From: Orientallactaga sibirica
Taxonomy: Eukaryota > Chordata > Mammalia > Rodentia > Dipodidae
Assembly: GCA_036365145.1 (NCBI GenBank)
Contig: JAEOAD010000026.1
Span: 2,026,501-2,090,500, forward strand
DNA length: 64,000 nucleotides
Direction of reading: 5' to 3'
Shown piece after piece: positions 61,207 through 64,000 of the stretch. The notes beneath the pieces are model-generated. The model was not told where the DNA came from and made no database searches. It saw only the letters and a list, made by a program, of their open reading frames with translations. Made by a program: the position numbers and the translations under genes. Within the stretch, counting starts at the first letter, position 1, and every line of letters starts with the position of its first letter.

Positions 61207-63853
61207 CTGTGGACACAAGGAACGCTGAGCTCCTTCGGCCCTTCACTAACCCACGGGACCCCAGGGCAGCGTGGGGCCTGACAGCAACTAGGCTGAGCCA
61301 GTCAGGCATAGGATGCCCCAGACCTCAGTGCTCCCATCTGACTTATGGGTAAAAGGAGGGGTCCCGCCCATAGCCAGTACCCCACCCACTGATCCCTCTC
61401 ACACCTGCATCAGTTCCTCCAGTGACATGAGGTCAGCCAGGGTCACCTGCTGGCCAGTAAGGAAGGCCTTATCCCCCAAGAACTTGTCTTGCAGCCGCTG
61501 CAGAGCCTGGTTCATAAGGGCCTCGTTGCGTTCCACCTTCTCCTCAGGGACCTTGGATCCCAGGAGTGGTGCGATCACCTGTAGGGCAGTTGGCAAGATG
61601 CATGTGAGACCCTAGTTCTTCCCCAGTCTTCGGGGAAGGTCAACCCTTCCCGAGAGGATTTGGCTCACCAGGGTCCACACGGACACACCAAACGTGCCAC
61701 GGATGTTGTCAGCATGCCAACCCAGGTACTCATGGACTCGGGCCCGGGTCTGCAGGTCAGCTGGGTACCAGTGGTCCGCCACCTTATACTTGGAGCTCAG
61801 GTAAATCAGGATGGCAGTGCTGGGGACCCGTGAACAAAGTGACTGTAAGGACTCTGGCTATGGGCTTTTCCTTCCCAGCATTCATTCCTCAGGGGTGCTT
61901 TTTTTTTTTTTTTTTTTTTTTTTGAGGTAGGGTCTCACTCCAGCCCAGGCTGACCTGGAATTCACTATGTAGTCTGAGTGGCCTCGAACTCATGGCGATC
62001 CCACCTCTGCCTCCCAAGTGCTGGGATTAAAGGCGTGTGCCACCATGCTGGGCTGGGGTGTTTTTTTTTTGGGAGGTGGTTTGAGGTAAGGTCTCCCTTT
62101 AGCTCAGACTGACCTGGAATTTATCTCTGTAGTCTCAGGGTGGCCTCGAACTCACGGTGATCCTCCTACCTCTGCTTCCCAGGTGCTGGGTGTGCACCAC
62201 CACACCCAGCTGTATCTGCCCCCATTTTCTGTAAAGCACTTCCCCAACCCCTCTCACCACTTTTTCTTTTCTTTCTTTTCTTCTTTCTTTCTTTCCCTTC
62301 TCTTCTCTTTACTCTCTCTCTCTCTTTTTCTTCGGTGTTTTGAGGTAGAATTTTACTCTAGCCCAGGCTGACCTGGAATTCACTATGTAGTTTCAGGGTG
62401 GCCTCAAACTCCGCGATCCTCCTACCTCTGCCTCCTGAGTGCTGGGATTAAAGGCATGCGCCACCACGCCCGGCTTTTGGCTTCCTTTTATTGCCCAGAC
62501 AATATCCACAACACTGGATAAAATGTTCTTTCCACACCCTTCAGTTGGGGTGGAGAGGCACAGGGGTCCAGCAGAGGCAAGAAGAGAGGGGCAAGGATAT
62601 GCTGGCCAGCCCCTGGTCATCCTAAACTCATTCTCAGAGGATTATCTCTCCCCTTGCTGCCCTGAGGCCCTGCCAGGGTCACTCCCAGCAGGAAGAAGGA
62701 GAAGGCCACATGGGCCCTGGTTTAGCAGGGTACCTTTCTGTCAAGACGAAATCCCCGTCTTTGAGGACAGGTATCTTCTGCAGCATGTTGATCTGGGAGA
62801 ACTCCTTAGTTATGTGCTGCCCTAGGAGAAAGAAGTCAGAAAATGTGTGCAGTTTTGGCCACAACTGGGTTGGTCAGGACATGGAGGTACGGTGTGACTT
62901 AGCGATTTCTGTTTTCCCCCAAATCTTGAGGATTTTGTGATTTTAAAAGTACACCTTAAAGCTGGACGTGCTGGCGCACGCCTTTAATCCCAGCATTTGG
63001 GAGGAAGAGGCATGAGGATCAATGTGAGTTTAAGGCATCCTGAGAATAGACAGTGAATTCCAGGTCAGCCTGGGCTGGAGTGAGCCCCTACCTCAAAAAA
63101 AAAAAAAAAAAAGTATGTCTTAGGGGATGGAGAGATACTCAACATTTAAGGGGCTTGCTTGCAAAGCCTGATGTCCTGGGTTCAATTTCCCAGTACCTAT
63201 GTAAAGCCAGAAGCACCAAGTGGAGCACGAGTCTGGAGTTCATTTGCCCATTTATTTTTTTATCTCTCTCCTTACAAATAAATAAATTAGCTAATATTTA
63301 AAAATAAATATAAATGAATAAATTAAATAATAAATACTGTGCCCTGAAGAGCAGGGACTCTGTAACTCTCCCGGAAAGAAAGTACACTCCCATCCTTTTT
63401 TGTAGAACAGGAAGGAACTCAAGTTCATAGAGGGCTGAGACCTAAGGCTACTTAGAAGAGCCCATTCTCATGGGCTGGACAGATAACTTAGCAGTTAAGG
63501 TGTTTGCTGTGAAGCCTAAGGACCCAGGTTTACTTCCCCAGTACCCACATAAGTCAGATGCACAAGGTGGTACATGCGTCTGGAGTTTGTTTACAGTGAC
63601 GAGAGGCGCCCTGGTGTGCCCATTCTTTCTATCTGCTTCTCTCTCTCTCTCTGCCTCTTTCTCTCAAATAACTGAAAAGAGACAAAGGGATGGGGACAGA
63701 AATGGAATCTGAGGACACCAGGGGAGTTCAGCCTGGCCCACCTTTGAGCAGCTCCACTCTGTGCAGCTGGAAAGGGATGCTGTTTTTCTTGGCAAAGATG
63801 TAGATGGCCCGGCAGGGCTGGGACAGCATGTCCAGGTAGAGCTCCAGGCCCAT
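60997..63853 (-). CDS. GSTT2: GSTT2, glutathione S-transferase theta-2
   Basis: Five exons: 63853-63742, 62821-62734, 61819-61669, 61578-61405, 61206-60997; 735 nt, 244 residues plus stop, the length of rodent GSTT2. Catalytic Ser11 is in [10 protein letters not shown]; cis-Pro in [10 protein letters not shown]; Thr-Glu-Ser glutathione site at the exon 2/3 boundary. GSTT2 signatures: [59 protein letters not shown], and the proline-rich C-terminal tail LPVPPPEAQ. Exon 4 is 174 nt, one codon shorter than in GSTT3/4, as expected. GSTT2 enzymes conjugate glutathione to peroxides and sulfate esters such as menaphthyl sulfate (family knowledge). It is compact (2.9 kb) compared with its neighbours, has a very short 3' UTR, and its 5' flank runs off the window after 147 bp. 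Confidence 0.96.
61405..61578 (-). CDS. GSTT2: GSTT2 exon 4
   Basis: 174 nt, acceptor CCCTACAG, donor CAG|GTGTGA. Encodes [20 protein letters not shown] through [13 protein letters not shown]. Confidence 0.96.
61669..61819 (-). CDS. GSTT2: GSTT2 exon 3
   Basis: 151 nt, acceptor TCCCCAG, donor CTG|GTGAGC. Encodes [20 protein letters not shown] through FGVSVWTL. Confidence 0.96.
61820..63741. mobile_element. GSTT2 introns 2 and 1: SINEs
   Basis: Excludes exon 2. Intron 2: minus B1 61,900-62,055, 62,075-62,212 and 62,340-62,477, a CT-rich tract 62,265-62,335, unique 62,480-62,730. Intron 1: unique 62,825-62,950; plus B1 62,955-63,110; plus B2-like 63,122-63,300; unique 63,305-63,465; plus B2-like 63,470-63,680. 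Introns 3 (90 bp) and 4 (198 bp) are repeat-free. Confidence 0.85.
62734..62821 (-). CDS. GSTT2: GSTT2 exon 2
   Basis: 88 nt, acceptor TCTCCTAG, donor AAAG|GTACCC. Encodes [20 protein letters not shown], then DGDFVLTE. Confidence 0.96.
63742..63853 (-). CDS. GSTT2: GSTT2 exon 1 (coding part)
   Basis: 112 nt, ATG at 63853-63851, donor AAAG|GTGGGC. Encodes [20 protein letters not shown] onward, ending VELLKG. Ser11 present. Confidence 0.96.
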
Positions 63854-64000
63854 GGCGAGTTGAAGGAAGGGAGCTGCAGGGAAGGTGGGAGCAGACTACG
63901 TTCACAAGCAGATGCAGTCGCAGGAGTAACTCCACAGGCTAGGAGTCCAGCTGTGCCCTGGTCAACCCTGGTGGGACCACTTTCCGGCCTGGCCAGCAGA
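63854..64000 (-). promoter_or_regulatory. GSTT2: GSTT2 5' flank (partial)
   Basis: 147 bp of non-repetitive sequence upstream of the GSTT2 ATG, ending at the window edge. It presumably holds the 5' UTR; no TATA or CCAAT box is visible in what is present. Confidence 0.4.

Overview
This is nuclear DNA from a rodent. It carries five recognisable vertebrate genes, all on the minus strand, separated by dense SINE fields. The order from left to right is CABIN1 (5' part, exons 9 to 1), DDT (complete), GSTT3 (complete), GSTT4 (complete) and GSTT2 (complete). This matches the gene order I recall for the mouse chromosome 10 / human 22q11.23 theta-GST cluster. The SINEs are a 7SL-derived B1-type family, a tRNA-derived B2-like family with (AAAT)n tails, and older B4-type copies. 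That combination points to a myodont rodent. The B1 and B2-like consensus differ clearly from mouse and rat, so a dipodid (jerboa-like) source is my best guess, with low confidence.

Layout. 1-19,344: CABIN1 exons 9 to 1 and introns; exon 10 onward lies outside the window. A CpG-rich promoter sits at about 19.1-19.56 kb. 19.6-25.3 kb: intergenic, with an old antisense L1 broken up by SINEs and a candidate CTCF site. 25,350-30,899: DDT, three coding exons. 30.9-31.3 kb: DDT promoter with a regular array of CCAAT boxes. 32.05-40,195: GSTT3, five exons, with a 33-bp minisatellite in the probable 3' UTR. 40.2-44.1 kb: intergenic; mouse has GSTT1 here and I see none. 44,074-55,313: GSTT4, five exons. 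55.3-60.9 kb: intergenic, with an antisense L1 3' end, two MaLR-like solo LTRs and a decayed endogenous retroviral gag fragment. 60,986-63,853: GSTT2, five exons, with a polyadenylation signal a few bases after the stop.

Functionally, the three theta GSTs are cytosolic detoxification enzymes with the family's catalytic Ser11 and an identical exon/phase plan (coding lengths 112, 88, 151, 177 or 174, then a 195-210 nt last exon). They arose by tandem duplication. DDT is a MIF-family tautomerase/cytokine. CABIN1 is a calcineurin/MEF2 regulator and HIRA-complex subunit. I found no bacterial-type system, CRISPR array, tRNA/rRNA gene or plus-strand gene. The most interesting signals are regulatory and repeat-based: the DDT CCAAT array, CTCF-like motifs carried by a SINE subfamily, a stop-free minisatellite directly after CABIN1 exon 9, strong antisense orientation of intronic SINEs, the lack of a visible CABIN1 start codon, and the missing GSTT1.
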